Shown here one piece after another: positions 43,229 to 57,375 of a stretch of DNA of 64,000 nucleotides; position 1 is the stretch's first letter; each line of letters starts with the position of its first letter. This DNA is from Rhabdornis inornatus (lineage: Eukaryota > Chordata > Aves > Passeriformes > Rhabdornithidae). The stretch is from NCBI GenBank assembly GCA_013397075.1, contig VWZS01004475.1, forward strand, positions 1 through 64,000, read 5' to 3'. A model generated the notes under the pieces. That model did no database searches. It had not been told where the DNA came from and was given only the letters and a program-made list of their open reading frames with translations. The position numbers and the translations under genes were made by a program.

Positions 43229-46200
43229 AGTATTTCTACTTACAAAACATAAAAAACTACCCAAACACCCTTGATAAATAATTGATTTCAAAATAACCTG
43301 TGTGTTTTTGCATTTCAAAAGAAATCTTATCTAAATAAAACTTCTTTAGCATTCTTCCCATCCTGTTTGTCAAGAAGCATTATAATAAACCTCAAAAACA
43401 CCCCCAAAATGTTAATCTCCAGTGCTGTCATATGTCACTCACATACTATGTGAGTGTAAAAGATTATACTGTTAATGGTGTACAGCATTCCTTCACTGGC
43501 TGTGTTGGACTGCCATGGAAAGCTGAGACAAAGGTCTTTGCAGGCATCTCCTAAAATAACTTGTGAAGACACCTTGCACAGTCCTTTGGAATATGTATGA
43601 AGATGGAAAAAGAATACCCTATATCAGAATTGCTGCAATGCTTCAGAGGACTCTTAGTGTTTGCAGGCTTTTAGAGAGACATATGAAGAGGACCAAACAT
43701 AGTCAGATGTTTAGCTTCCCATAACAATTCCAGGCATAATCAGGTTAAAAGGAAAGACTAGGGAACACAGTAAAAATTAAAGTGCTTTCTCATTTTCTTT
43801 TTCTATGCCCGAAAGTATTGGTGTTCTCTTTTCCACAATCTGATGCAATTTATTTATGGCACTCAGAATGATAAAGCATAAAATTTCTTTCCCCTGGAGT
43901 TGTAAGAAGATCCTAAACAATTGATTGTATCTATATCTTGAAAGGGAGAAAACAATTATATAGAGCAGAGCCTTACAGATTAATGGCAGACTGGGAAATG
44001 AGAAAAGAAAAAAATAACTGAGAGCAGAAATATCTGCACTAAGGAACACTATAAATAACATCCTTTTTTTCTGAATTTGCCTTATGCTCAGAAACAAGGT
44101 TTTAGCATTTTATGCTATTAAAAGACTTAATATTAAGAAGAAAGGTTTATACTCTCAGATCCCTTAGGTGATTTTACCTTAAACCAAGCTGTGTGTTAAT
44201 AAGCTTTTTTCACTTACTTCACATAGTTTGGACTAATCAAGCAGTATTATTGCATTAGTTGTAGCATAATTGCGACTATAAATGCTAGATATTCTTCTAT
44301 AATATCTCTTGCTAATAGTTATATGTCAGACTTCGAAACTATTTCTAATCCTAAAGCTGTGATAGGGAAAATTAGGTTTTCTAATAAATTATTCCTTGGC
44401 ATATGCTTGTGGATGATTACTAGGCAGTCATCATAGCAAACTGAATCAGTGCTATAATCTGAAACTTGAATTACTGTTTGAGATAGAATTTGACCAACCA
44501 AGGTCCATCAACATAAGTGGACTTGCAAGGTAATCTAGACTAACCAGAGTCTGGCAAGCCTGCCAGTGTAAAACGAGAGAAAAATCTCCATTCTTCCTGC
44601 TGAAATATGTTCAAGCATTAACAAAAGCTTTGGGTAGCCTTGGATGAATTACAGTGCACAGTGAATTAGAGAGCATAAAGTACAACCTCACCATATGTAA
44701 AATTAATTGATGTTCTAAGAAGAAACTTTAGCCCCAACTCAGTCCTACATGCTGGATATAACACTTGAGTGTAGTTTTCACAAATAGGAATAATTTCTTG
44801 CCATTAAGTGGGAAAGCATCCCTCAGAGATATAAAGTAGTTTTAATCCTCTTCCTCTGTCAGCAGGAACCCCACTACTGAACCTGTAGGCAGAGTCCCCT
44901 TCAATTTCTACAATTTGCCCAGCAAGCTCTAGAGCAAGCTGAATATATTTTCTTTTCTTTTTTGCCTGTCTCAAGTACCTCTGGGGACATTTCTCTCACC
45001 CAAATGCATTAGATACAAGTCAAAACATGCCATATTTGAGCCCCTTTGTGAAATTTCATGTCTACAACTCTAATCCTAGTGGAAGAGTAATCAGTACTAT
45101 GCAAAATAAAGGTGTTTGAAGCTGTGAACAGAAGCCTCATTAGTTCTTTCACTGGAAAGAAATGAAGTTGCTGCAAGAGTGTGAAGAGCAGATCAAATGT
45201 GTAAATCAGTGAGCATATTTCCCTGCTTTATCCATTGCCTATCTCTACCTGAGTCAAATGATCATCAATTCTGACAAATGATCATTTTGCTATTCAGATT
45301 GAAAGAAGAACTTTATCCAAAATTCGTTATAGATTTACTGATAGCTTGAAAGTCTCCCTCTGTGTGAAGGTAACATTTCAGGAAAATTAAAAAAAAAAAG
45401 GAATTTAAACATATACACAGATTTGCATTGCAAATATGATTGTGGCAAACAAGACTATTTGTATGCCTGTGAAGGTAGAGAACTAAAAAACCCAGGCTTC
45501 CTACATGCTTCCCAAGCCAACAATCCACGAAGCAAAGAGAGTAGGAAAGAGTTCATCTGAATCTCAGTGAGTCAGTGTAGGTCCTGGGAAGAGATGCGTC
45601 ATCATGGAAATGTCTAAGAGTAATGAGGAAAATATAATTTGAAGTCAAAGACGTTACTGTTTTTTCATTATGTGGGGGGGGAGCATCCAAGACAAATGAA
45701 GTATAGGTAAGGTTGAGGGAGTATAACTAAACAAAATTTCCTTGCATTGTTCCATCAAACACCAATTACTTTGGGAACCTCCTTTCAGAGAGGCTACAAA
45801 AGACCAGAGATAGTCACATAATTTCTCAGGTTTTCTAAAGCCATATTTGCTGTTCCCCATAGATGTGAGGCTCTCAGTATGCAGCCAGTTTGGACATCAC
45901 TTCTTACATGAGGGACAAGCTCATACAAGAACCGTCACATTAGGAACTGCAGTACCTTTTTCAAAATTGATTAAGAGAATACCTTCCTGAAGCAAGAAAA
46001 ATATAAATATGAAAGATTTGTTGATTGAATATTTCTACTTACCACTTACTCAGATGCTGAAAAGTGAATAGAGCAGGGAAGTATTTTAACAATCAGAAAC
46101 TTAAAAAAAAAAAAAATAGGAATGTTTTAGCGGAAGAAAAATAACTCCTTTCATTGGACTCATATTAACAACTCACTGTGTGTAAAGTGACCATAGTCTT

Positions 46201-46874
46201 TACGATACTGGGTCAGATTCCTTATAAATACCTGATTAATATTTGCACTATCCAGATAAGACTCAAGCAAACAGACACTGACAACATGCAAAAAGTTGGC
46301 TATGAATATGTGACCTTCTGGATGGTAAGGCCATTTGAGCCTTTGGGATTCTGATTTGACACCAGCTTGTACCCTGGGAGGCATTCACACTTTTGAAAGT
46401 GGCCTAGATTTGGAAATTAGTCTTCTACTCAAGAGACAGGGAGTTCCAGAGGACAGCTCAGAGCTGGATTTCACCTCTGGCGCTCTGCAAAAGCTTCTCT
46501 CTTCACAGAGAACAGAAGAGCTTGGGTCAGTTTCAGATACCTGTAGTTTCCCTTGTGAGTACTGCTACTTTTTCTTGTGACCTACCCTGTACTATGCAGA
46601 AGCACATCAGAAAGAAGACCCGGGGAAAAGTGAGAGCAGAAACACAGCATGTAACAGTTTGGAGCCATGTCCTGCATTTTACTCCTGTATTTTAAAGCAG
46701 TAATTGATCAAAACTCTCAAGAAGCTTGTGAATAAAATGGACTGATTCCTCAGGACTATGGGAGTAACCGAAAAAAAAAATCCGTATGTGACTCTTCACT
46801 GTTGTGTCAAGACTTACTTTGAATTATGTTTGGAATGAGCAGCCTGATGTAAGTTAAAGGTTGCTCCTGCTTTG

Positions 46875-46914
46875 ACTGAAGGTCCCTTCCAACCTAACTT
46901 TTCTGTGATTTCAG
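46875..46914 (+). mobile_element. CR1 3' tail scrap
   Basis: 'ggtcccttccaacctaactt' followed by 'ttctgtgatt' matches the last 35-40 bases of a sense CR1. Nothing upstream matches, so this is a very short truncated insertion or remnant. Confidence 0.6.
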
Positions 46915-49900
46915 TAAAAGTGTTAGTTTCACAATTCAGGATACTTCTTCCTTTTTATCACATGCTATTAATGCTGAATCCTGTGGTATACTCACTTTCA
47001 CAGTTTCTACTCCTATTAAACAAATGGCCGCCCAGACTTCTCTCCATCTGTTCCATTTGAAAATATACCATTACTAACATTACATTTGAGAAGATTGGCT
47101 TAATTAGAGAACAAGGTGCTGGGTAGAAACAAGCTTTAATCTTCAGGAAGTCTGAGGTGTCCTGCACATCGTTTACTGACTAGAGTCAGCATATGGACTC
47201 AAGCTGTGGCGAGACATTGAACCTGTTTTGATGGTGACAAGTGTTTCAGCTGCTGCAAACCCACTGTGGTGCTCCCATTTACTACTAGGACTTCACTTGA
47301 TCTCGTTGCTCTTCATATAGCAAAGTAAATCACAGTGAAGGATAGGATTATCACTTATTTTTCAGCTTTTAGCTCACTGGGAATATAAAAATCTGATCAG
47401 TCACTCAAAACTTCTGCGTTCTGCTGTATGACTGAAGAGATATATCACACCTTCATCCATCAGTTATCCACCTGATACAGAATGCATACAATTCTCTATA
47501 CTTCTCTGTTTTGCAGCTCCTCTACCACAGCTGCTGGTGAAGTTAAACAACAGCAATAACAGACCAAGAAAATAATAATGCCTTGTCTCAAAAAGGATTT
47601 GAAATATGTAATTTTTTTATGGCTAGCCTCTTCCTTCCACCTTCTCAAACACAGGAGAACAAAACCTTAGTCCCTGTCCTACTTTTCAACAGAATTTTAA
47701 AGCTGTCTGACAGCTTCTCATCTGGATTAAACTTGTGGGTTACTTGAAGAAAAACTTCCCAGAAAAGTAGAATTTCTGGAGTACTTCCTTAATGGCTTTC
47801 ATTATAAGAACATTTAGAGATTTTAAGAAGCAAAACCAGAAAATATTCATTATATTGACAGACTTAAGGAAGTTATTGTATTCCTATGTAGTCTCACAGT
47901 ACAAAAAAAGTATTTAATCTTGGCTCTGTACCTCAAGGTACAGAGCTGAGATGCTTTCCAAATGCTTTTAGGAAAAAAACATCTGGACGATTAGATTGTT
48001 TTATACTCAGGCCTCAAGGAATTGCACTTTGTGGCATTTAGAGAGTTTGCAGGGCCCACCCTCTGGATATACATAACTTCTGAAAAATCTCCTCGGGGTT
48101 GAAGACAATCCCAGGAGGGAAAACTGGATGTATAAATTGTTTTAAAGACACTCCTCAGGTTTACTTCAAAATTGAAAACTACATGTGATTAAAACATTTG
48201 CAAGCATACCCTAAAAAGATTCAGATCCCCTTGCCCCCAGAGACTTTTCTTATGAACACCACCACAGAGAATTTTGTGGGTGAAGGAAAGAGAGAAGAAT
48301 CAAAAAGAGATGCTACTTACATCCTCTGGAGTGCAGAGAACATTTTCAGTGGTTATGTTTTAAAATTCAAGGGGTCTGATTTTTTTTCGACCATGTATTA
48401 TGACATACTGAAAAGGCTGATAAATGTTGTGGTTTAGGAATGGTATTCCCTAATTTATTGCTCCCACTGAAATTGTGCCAGCAGTCACTTCCCTTCCTCC
48501 TCCAGCTGTAAGCACAAAAGGCAAAGATCACAGCCTGATATAAGAACAATTTACTGAAAACAGCAATGAAATGAGAAAATAAACAGTAATAACTTTTGAT
48601 GTAGAATGAGAGGGCATTGTACTTTGCACAGTGCTCACCAAGCCTGGGACAATGGAAAACAATGGAAGACAGAACCTCCATGCACCACACTTTTCCAAGT
48701 TCCAGAAAGGAACCCCCTTCTTCCCAGAAAAGAGAGAGACTTGCCCTCCCACCCCCAATAATGACCTAAAATGTTATTGAATAACACCAGGGTCTTGTTC
48801 ACTCCAGCATGGCTCCAGCTACAACCCCTCATGGCTACTGCAAGAATTTAACCCTTTCCTTGGCCAAAATGGGAACAATAAAAGCAGTAAAAGGATATCA
48901 CAAAATTAATTATTAGATCCTGGATCCAGATCCATCTAACATATTGTTTATTGAATAACATAGTGAAGTATCATCATTCCTTGGGAGGTACACACTAGTC
49001 CTCAGAGTACTGTTCAGGGTATGAATCATTCTCTCGTCTGCCCTGTGGATGAGTTGAACACTCTGTCCTTACTTTACTACACACAGATTAGCCCTAGTCT
49101 AAAAAGCTTGGTTGGAAGTCACAGGCTACAGAGCTCCATGAATGACAATTTTTGAATACCTGTCTCTTCTCTTGTCCTATTATACCTATTATATTTTCTA
49201 TTGTCCAGTGTGGTGACTGTTGTGCAACAGTATGACAGGTTTCAAGCTCTCCATACATGCAGGTTAGATCCTTAAGAAAAAATACCGTAACATCTTGGCC
49301 AATCATGATCTTGTGTGGAATTGCTTTGGGTTTGGTTTAGATTTCAGGTTTCTATTTTTTCATAGGTGAAACATCTCCTGCACCTGTAGTTTAGCTGACT
49401 ATTTTTCCATCAGGTTTTAATGATTGTTACAGTATTCCCAAGAACTAACCCTGTGGTGTCACAGGGAGATCAAGAGCAGCACTAAACTCTGTTCAGCTTT
49501 GCAGGAAGCCCATCTCAGAGGTTATTTGATACCAAATAAGGAGAAATCTCCTCTTAACAGAGCACAGTCAGCCTCTCTTCAGTTTCAGGAATTGCTCAGA
49601 CTATGTTCACAGACTTTATTTTGCAAGTTTTATGCAGTGATCTAACATACTTAATGCATGTTGCCTTTGGAGGCCTCTGAACTGCAGGATACTTCCCTTT
49701 GTGGCCTTAGTTAATGTACTGAAGATGACAACTTCTTGTTAAAAGTTCTCATTTTACTCATGTAAAATAATTAGGAAAAAAAAAGAAATTAACAAATATT
49801 TCTACCATCACAATACTCAGTACAGAAGAACCTTGAAATTCAGTTCATTGTCACAAAACACAGATGACTCTTAAACTCATTCTCCCAACAATTGTTACAC

Positions 49901-52900
49901 ATCTTCCTTGAGATCTGTGGACGTAGAAGAGGAAGTTAGGTAATAAACTGATGTATGAATTGAAACTCTTATTTATTAATTTTAGTAAAATGCTAGTAAA
50001 CTATTGATCACATCACTATTGATGACTGGCTCACAGAATAATAGATGAACAGTACAAGCATAGTAAATCATCTTTATTAATGTTTTTCCATTTTTCCACT
50101 GGTCTCATTTCCCTTGCTTTTCATCAGAAAGTACATAGTTCACATTTTTTTAAAAACATTAACTCCCTCCACACACTCCCTGAAGTTTGCCTAACCACTT
50201 CTGAAAAAATAAGAATGCAATCTAAAATACAGCCTTCTTTAGAAGTTTAGTAATTTATGTGCAGCTAAATATTAATCCTCTATATAATTTAACAGTAGAC
50301 ATTCATATTAGGACTCTGTTACAAGTCAGCTGAAAATTAGAAGCATGCAATGGTATTTAAGAAGAATAAGTGTTGATTTGTCATGACCCCAGAAAAGAAG
50401 GGTTGAAGTTCTGCAGGAAGAATATTCAATGATGTCTGCATTTTACAGGTATCAGCAACAAAAAATGAAGAAGCACTGCATACCGTGCAATTTAAAACGG
50501 CTGAAATGCCTCCTGAGGAAAAGCACAGACATCACATTCTCTCCAGGAACAATGAGACTCATGGTGGAAATGTTTAAAGAAACTAATAGGAAAAATATCT
50601 GCATGATACCTAACCAATGATTAAAACTGAAAGCTGAAGCTCACATGAGTGAATGCGATTCATTGTGCTACATCATTAATCTTTATGAGCAAAATTATTG
50701 CAAAATTCTATGGGGAGAGGAAAGCAATTACTTAATGATGTGCAAAAATATTCCAATAGATGTTTCAGAAAGCACTACACATAAAACTGTCTGCAAAAAG
50801 CCCTTGGATGGTACAAATAGCCCAGCCCATGGCATACTTGTAAAGTCTACGAGTTATTTTTTAATTTTTAACTCTGTCCCAGTCACTGTTTAACATTCCA
50901 TGTTCACGCACTATCTACATTGTTAAATTACCCGCAACTCCAGAGCAGTCAGGCAGTACTCAAATTAAGCCAAAGTAATTAGTTTTCAATCACTGAATAT
51001 TCACAGCTCAATTAAATTATTTACAGAAGTTTAGACAATTCTGCAGCAAAGACAAGCATTTCTATTGACACTCCCTCAAACTACAAAATAAATATAGCCT
51101 GTCGTGAAGATAAAACAGGACTTAGATGTTTCTTCTACAACAAAGCTTTTCCTGCCTTTCCTATTCTACTTTAGAGGTCAATTCTCTTAAGTTTGATTAT
51201 GCCTACTCATACCTTTATAGTAAATGGGGTGGTTTTAGGGTGGCAACGTGAAGGAGGAACTACCAAAAAAACCCAAATCATCAATGCGTTTAAAGAGGAA
51301 TTTTTTTTTTTATCTGCCATTTTGTTCCTCATTAAACAAGTTTGGTAGCAAAAATAAAACACACACCACACATGTATAATTGGAATTACTGATTAGTGTC
51401 ACTAAATTCAATTTGCTGAACAACACAGAAAATAGAGAAATATTGCTCAATTAGGCTAAATTCTTTTATTTGTTTGTATTACCCAAACTCAAAGGAAAAT
51501 GAGAAAAAAATTTGGCAAAAGAGCAATACTAAGGTCAATGCATGTTGTTCTTCACTTTGTGGTTGCTGAAAAGCACAAGGACATATGTAAGTGTGGTGTT
51601 CAGAACTATTTAAAGCAGTATTGATGTTGTGGTTTGATACAGCAGAGTTTTACTTGAACTTTTTTCTGGGGCCAGCAAAAATATTTGTTTCTCACAAGTA
51701 AGAAGGCATAAGCAACAGATGAATCAGGCTTATTCCAGTTCAAGTTCACCAGCAGTAATGAAGGTAGATGCAGATAAAGTAGAAGTCCATCACGTGTTTG
51801 TTTTTGTTTTCTTGCTTTACATAATATTGCCAGAGATCTCTTCTCATTAGAGAAAGGCAGTTAGAGCTCAGTTCTTCAGTGCTGCCTGGCAGCTATTTGC
51901 TATATCAGCACATGGGATGCTCTACAGAGGGTTACAGTATAGTCCAAATTAGCAGAGACCTGAGCCCATCAGTCTACAAGGCAGCGTGTATCTATGAGGA
52001 GCAGTGGCTCTTCAGCGCAATTGTCCAGATAAGTAAGTCAGGATTTATGTCCTATTGTCCACTGACTACCTGCTGTCATGCAGCAGCCCAAGGGAGACAT
52101 TCCTTGTTGTACAGGTGATGAATAGTTTTAAAACCACATGCCAAGCAACTACTAACACCAAGTAGTTATGAAAGAGGAGAAAAAAACACACAAAATGAAG
52201 CAACATTCAGGAGGCTTTCTAGAGCTCTGGACTAGTGGACTCCCTGGGGAAAGCAAGGAGCGCTGTTACATAGCAAAGTTTGCCTTAGATGCCACAAATA
52301 AAGAAGTACAATGGCATAATCAGCCTGGATGAAGACTTACAGACTGAAATGAGGGTATTTCCCCTAAAGATGGGCGTAATCACAATAGTTGTGCTCATGG
52401 AAATTTGTGCTTAATCTATGTCAGTCAGATCATCAGATGCACAGACTGAAACTAACCTTTAGTCTCCATCTTACTCAAGCACACCATTAAAAGACACATC
52501 AGTCAGACCAACTCAAAATGTCTTTGGTATTCGTTGTGCTCAAATCAAGTGATAGCATAGGACCCCAATACGGTGTGTGATAGGTTATGCTCCAAAAGCA
52601 ACCATGCTGAAGGCTATCATGTGTTAGCAGAATTATTAACAGCCAAAGAGATAAGTAAGATAGTTCACAATCTGTGAACAGGAATTAAAACTGTCTGGTT
52701 TTCTCCCTCTTTTCCTTTATGACAACAATCTCATCTCTTTGAAAGAGGTATGTTATTCTTTTGCCGCTGCTTCTTTCTGCTGACACAGGGAGTCTGTGGC
52801 ACAGGAGAGACTTCCCCACTGCCTCACATCATCAAATTAGACCAAGTCTTTTCTATCAATTTCTTCTCTTTTCAGCCATTTAGGTGGAAAGTGCATAGAG

Positions 52901-55553
52901 AAAATGATGGCAGATCATTGCTTTCTGAAAATATCCAAGCTATCCTGAGAACATTTTGGACTGCTCTATTTCATCATCAGCTGAGGAGTAAGTCCTTGAC
53001 ATTTCTACATGTAGGAACTAGGTGAATGGTAGGAAGCCCTCTCTGCTCTTTGATCACCTGTTAAACAAAAACCGCCACTATTTTACAAGACAGATTCTCA
53101 ATATTTGAGAGACTAGAATTCAGTTCTATTTCTTGTTAAGAAACAAAATGCCTCAGAAAATAGTGGGGTTTTGGACACCTGAATATATCAGGTCAATAAG
53201 AACAGTTACCTGGAGTTAAAACTATAGCCACAAAACACAAACAAAAGCCCAGTTCTACAGTTATCAATCATGGTTGAGCATAAGATATATTGCTTTACAC
53301 AGTTTGACATTTAGTCTTAAAATGACAGCTACTGCTGCAGTAGAGGATGTGAAGAAAATTAATGGGATTTTTGTGTTGATGAGTAAGGCATTATTATTAT
53401 CTGAGCAGTCAGTATTAAAAAAAAGTAACAAGAAGTACAGAAAACAAATACCCAGATAATAGCAGACATATGTGCCTGTATACATAATAAAGAAAGAAGT
53501 AAGACCGTAATGAAGTTAACGGGTTATTATAGACTAAAGTTTATTTTGAACTATTTTTGCTTCAATTACTTATCACAGCATTTCATAAACTTAGAGTCAG
53601 TGAACAAATATGACCATTACTCAACACAAATAGGAAGTAGTCCTGAAGTGAGAGTCTCTTTTGTAGAGAGAAAGTATGGATGGAAACTTATGGAAACATA
53701 CGGCAATGATATTAGGCTTGCTTCTTGCTGAAAATATCCAAAATCTGACTTTTGGTGAAAGCAGAGGGAGAGAGAGAAAAGAGAGCAGACTCTATGAACT
53801 GCATTGAAGAGATTGCTCTTTTTCAGCACTAGTCCTACTCCAGGATATGTACTAGATCCAAAATCTCTGCGGGGAACTTCAATGCATGTTCTTTCATCCC
53901 TCAGGCATTTAGCACTACATCCTACCTAACTGTACTCTACTGTAGCTAGAATCTCTTGCTGTCACAGTTTACTGACTCTGCCAAGACTGTTTGTAATCTG
54001 CTAGTCAAAGCACAGCAGCTCTTGTACCAGCAACAAAACTGTTGCTTTTACTGACATGTGTGTCAACAGCAGAAATGACATCTCTTTAAGACTAAAAACC
54101 ATGTTCTCCTCCTTTCTCCCTTAAATTAAATTAAGAAAAGAACATTTTATTTTTCTTGTAGTAGGACCAAGAATTTATTTACAAGGGGAGTAAAATGGAG
54201 CAGATGACACAAATGGAAGCTACAGATTTGGGGAATTACAACATAATTGCCCTTTCAGGCTGAACCAGGGAAATAACTTTTTATGGTATTAAGTATCTGA
54301 TCTTTCACAGGATTTATAAGAGGGGGTACAAGTCATCTCTTTTCCAGCTCCAGTCAAAATAGTGTATTCCAACATCATATGGTTGACTCACATATACACC
54401 AAGTCACATAGTTTGAAGACCCAAAATACTTCTGAGGGTCAATTTGAAATTCCATTTGTTTGCTTTTTTTCTGTTTTACAAGCTCTGGTTAAAATTCAAG
54501 GCTAAGAAACACACTCTTTTCAGTAATTTAATGGGTGAAGACAGAATCACTTACTCTGGGACTTAGCGGGTGCATTAATGTGTGTAAGGCATATTTTGCT
54601 GTTAATTAACCACAAGGAGAGATGAGAGAAAATGACCCAGAGCACAGATTTGACTTTTACTTATTTTTGCCTTGGTACATTCCCTCACTTCTGTTTTCTC
54701 TCCCTTGCCCACCACCATATGCTACCATTTTTCACTACCATTTCATTTTAAACAGCTAACCAAAGCAAACGAAGAAAATGGCATGGAAATATAGTAGTTA
54801 GCACCTCTCAGGGAATAATTATAGATCTGTTATTTCTGCTCTTATTCTGATTAAAAAAAAAAAACCCAAAACAAACAACCCAAACAAACAACACCTTACT
54901 TCTTTTGTTTCAGGGTGAAAAGTGCTGCTCCTACATCTGTGCTCTTGCTCCTGCAGTGGTGGTTTCTTGTGACTGGTAATGCTAATGCGTTAATTACCAC
55001 TCATACAGGCAGTTAAAGGTCAACATGCTGGAACACTCACTGGCTCAGGCTTAATTGAAAAGAAGTAATTTAAACAGAAGATCTAAAAAAAAGAGGTTAG
55101 GTGTTTTCATAAATAAACATTGAAGTGCTCATAAGTAATTAAATGTGAGCACACATATGATGATGACAACACAACTATAGGCAGCTGATAAGCAAGAACT
55201 AGCATAATAGCTCACCAAAAGGTGAACTTCTGCTTTTATCCTTCAAAGGGCCTGAAGATTTCTGTTCTTTTTTTACTCTCGTCTGTCCCTTATTAAGTAT
55301 GCACCTCAGGGCAAATAATGTATTCCCAAGGAAAGAAAATTATCATACAGAAAACATTACTTCAGGGAATAAAGCAAAATATGAACTAAGGCCAGTGTAT
55401 AGAACCTTTTAATTTACAAAAAAACTAAGTGTACATCACTTATTTTCAAAGACCAGTGAAGGAGAAAAATTATCAAGTTTTTAATATCGAATGTCTTCTG
55501 TTCTGCTTATTAACATTCTTACCAGCTTCTAAAATTCTATATCTGCCTTTAAT

Positions 55554-55640
<87 letters not shown>

Positions 55641-55688
55641 CAAAGAAAGAAAGAAGGAAAGAAAGAAAGAAGGAAAGAAAGAAAGAAA
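55554..55688. repeat. (AGAA)n microsatellite
   Basis: About 135 bp of GAAA tetranucleotide repeat, pure in its first 85 bp and interrupted by AC and GG variants towards the end. The lysine/glutamate- and phenylalanine/serine-rich reading frames here are repeat translation, not genes. Confidence 0.97.
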
Positions 55689-55914
55689 TTCAGGCACCAG
55701 CTAGAGGCATTTGTTAACTACTCTCTATCAAGTTCTAGGATCTGTACTATGACCAAAAGCAAGTATCTAGTGCCTGCTTTGAGGATTTTCTGGAAGGAAG
55801 ACCTCAGCTGGGTTACCACCATTGCTCTCTAACTTGCTGCAGCCTGCAGTCATTAATCAACCAGACAGAGATTTTTATCTCCCACACCGTTGTGTACAAT
55901 GATATGAAGAGCAA

Positions 55915-56196
55915 AACTCATAGACTCATCCAGGTTGGAAAAAACCTTTAGGATCATCAAGTCCAACCAATAATCCAGCACTGCCAATTCTACTGCTAAA
56001 CCATGTCCCCAGCTGCCACAGCTACATGTCTTTTAAACAGCCCCTCCAGGACTGCTGACTCTACCACTTCCCTGGCAGACAGTTCCAATGCTCAACAGCC
56101 CTTTTGGTGAGGAAATGTTTTCTGATATTCAATCTGAGCCTCCTGTGACACAACTTGAGGCAATTTCCTCTCTTTGCCCTGCCACTTGTCAGCATG
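55915..56196 (-). mobile_element. CR1 LINE 3' fragment, antisense orientation
   Basis: On the plus strand 'gactcatccaggttggaaaa' and 'ggatcatcaagtccaaccaa' are the reverse complement of the CR1 3' end. 'cccttttggtgaggaaatgt' and 'gattttaggcaatttcctct'-like sequence follow. About 280 bp. Confidence 0.9.
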
Positions 56197-56232
56197 TAAA
56201 AACATCTGAACAAAGACTTTTAACAAATGGAG

Positions 56233-56287
56233 CAATAAATAAATAAATAAATAAAGGATGAATGAATGAATGAATGCATGCATGCAA
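56233..56287. repeat. Compound (AAAT)n-(GAAT)n-(GCAT)n microsatellite
   Basis: Three adjoining tetranucleotide runs lie about 40 bp after the antisense CR1. Confidence 0.93.
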
Positions 56288-57321
56288 TAAAAACACCCTC
56301 AATGGAGACACTCAGGAAGAGCCTTGACAGACTGATTCAGGGTATCTGTCCTACAGAAAAATATGTGCTAGTTGATAAAAGGCTAAAAAGCCTGTTAGCT
56401 ATAAGAGCTGGATACAGTTTTTCCATAAATAGAATGGTCTTTGTTAGAAAAAAAAACAAATAAAATCCATGCAGGCCTAGTTCGTAGATTTTTTAAAAAT
56501 ACATTTTCAAAAGGGTTTATTGCTTAAGAGAAATAGAACAGTCGAGAGTGTAAGTTGGGAAGCTGACGCAGAATATATCTCCACAAATTTCTCTTAGGAA
56601 ATCAAGTTCAATAGCTTTCACTTTGCCAGAAGCCTTCACTTCCGTCTGTGTCTGACTACTGACCCTCCCCTCACAACCAGAAGCAGAGGCAGAAATCACT
56701 GTATTTCCTTTAACGTATCTTGCTAATTAAGAGTTCCAAACATGTAAAGAAAGTCCTTCTTTCAGTAAACATACCTTTTAGCTCTAAGGGCTTAAAATCT
56801 TGCTTTTTCCTACAACTGTGCTATACACACGGATCAAGAAACAGAATATTTTCAGGAGGTTTCCCTGCTCTATTTCCTTAAAGCTTTGACTTCCAGGATC
56901 CAGCTCTAACTAGCAACAAACCTTTTATGATCCAGATGCTCACTATCTGCTGGAGTCTTCTAGGCAACGACTAACGAGGGTCCACCACAGACTCATGAAA
57001 GAGAGCTTTTATAGACCTTGACTCCCCTTAAAGAAACCTGTTTCCCCCTACAAACCTGTAAAAGAAGTCAGGTAACCTTTTACTCTCCATGAATGCTTTC
57101 CTATAGGAATAGAATGAGAACAGCTGTTGTAGGAGACACTGCCAGTCTTCAGCAGGATTTAATTATTATGGCAGATGTTACCAGGTAATGCTATCTAACA
57201 TATGTCTGCTCAGCCACTCACGGGCAGACTTGTGCCCTGAGTCTATCAGAAGCCATCTAGCCACGTACATATGGCACATATCCACTAGAGAGGACTTTCT
57301 ATCACAGATTACTGGCCAGTT

Positions 57322-57375
57322 CAGGGCTGTATTATCCATAGTCACAGGGCTGTATTATCCATAGTCACAGGGCTG
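57322..57375. repeat. 23-bp tandem duplication (about 2.3 copies)
   Basis: The unit starting CAGGGCTGTATTATCCATAG occurs at 57322-57344 and 57345-57367, with a partial third copy. Confidence 0.92.

Larger units (their letters stand above)
43229..55914. other. Intergenic: no gene seen
   Basis: AT-rich unique sequence on both strands, with a CR1 tail scrap at 46875-46914 and a tetranucleotide microsatellite at 55554-55688. Short frames such as 46335-46580 and 50429-50620 show no domain, no family likeness and no convincing splice context. Confidence 0.5.

Noticed and set aside
55429..55704. Lysine/glutamate-rich and phenylalanine/serine-rich reading frames
   Set aside because: Translation of the (AGAA)n microsatellite.
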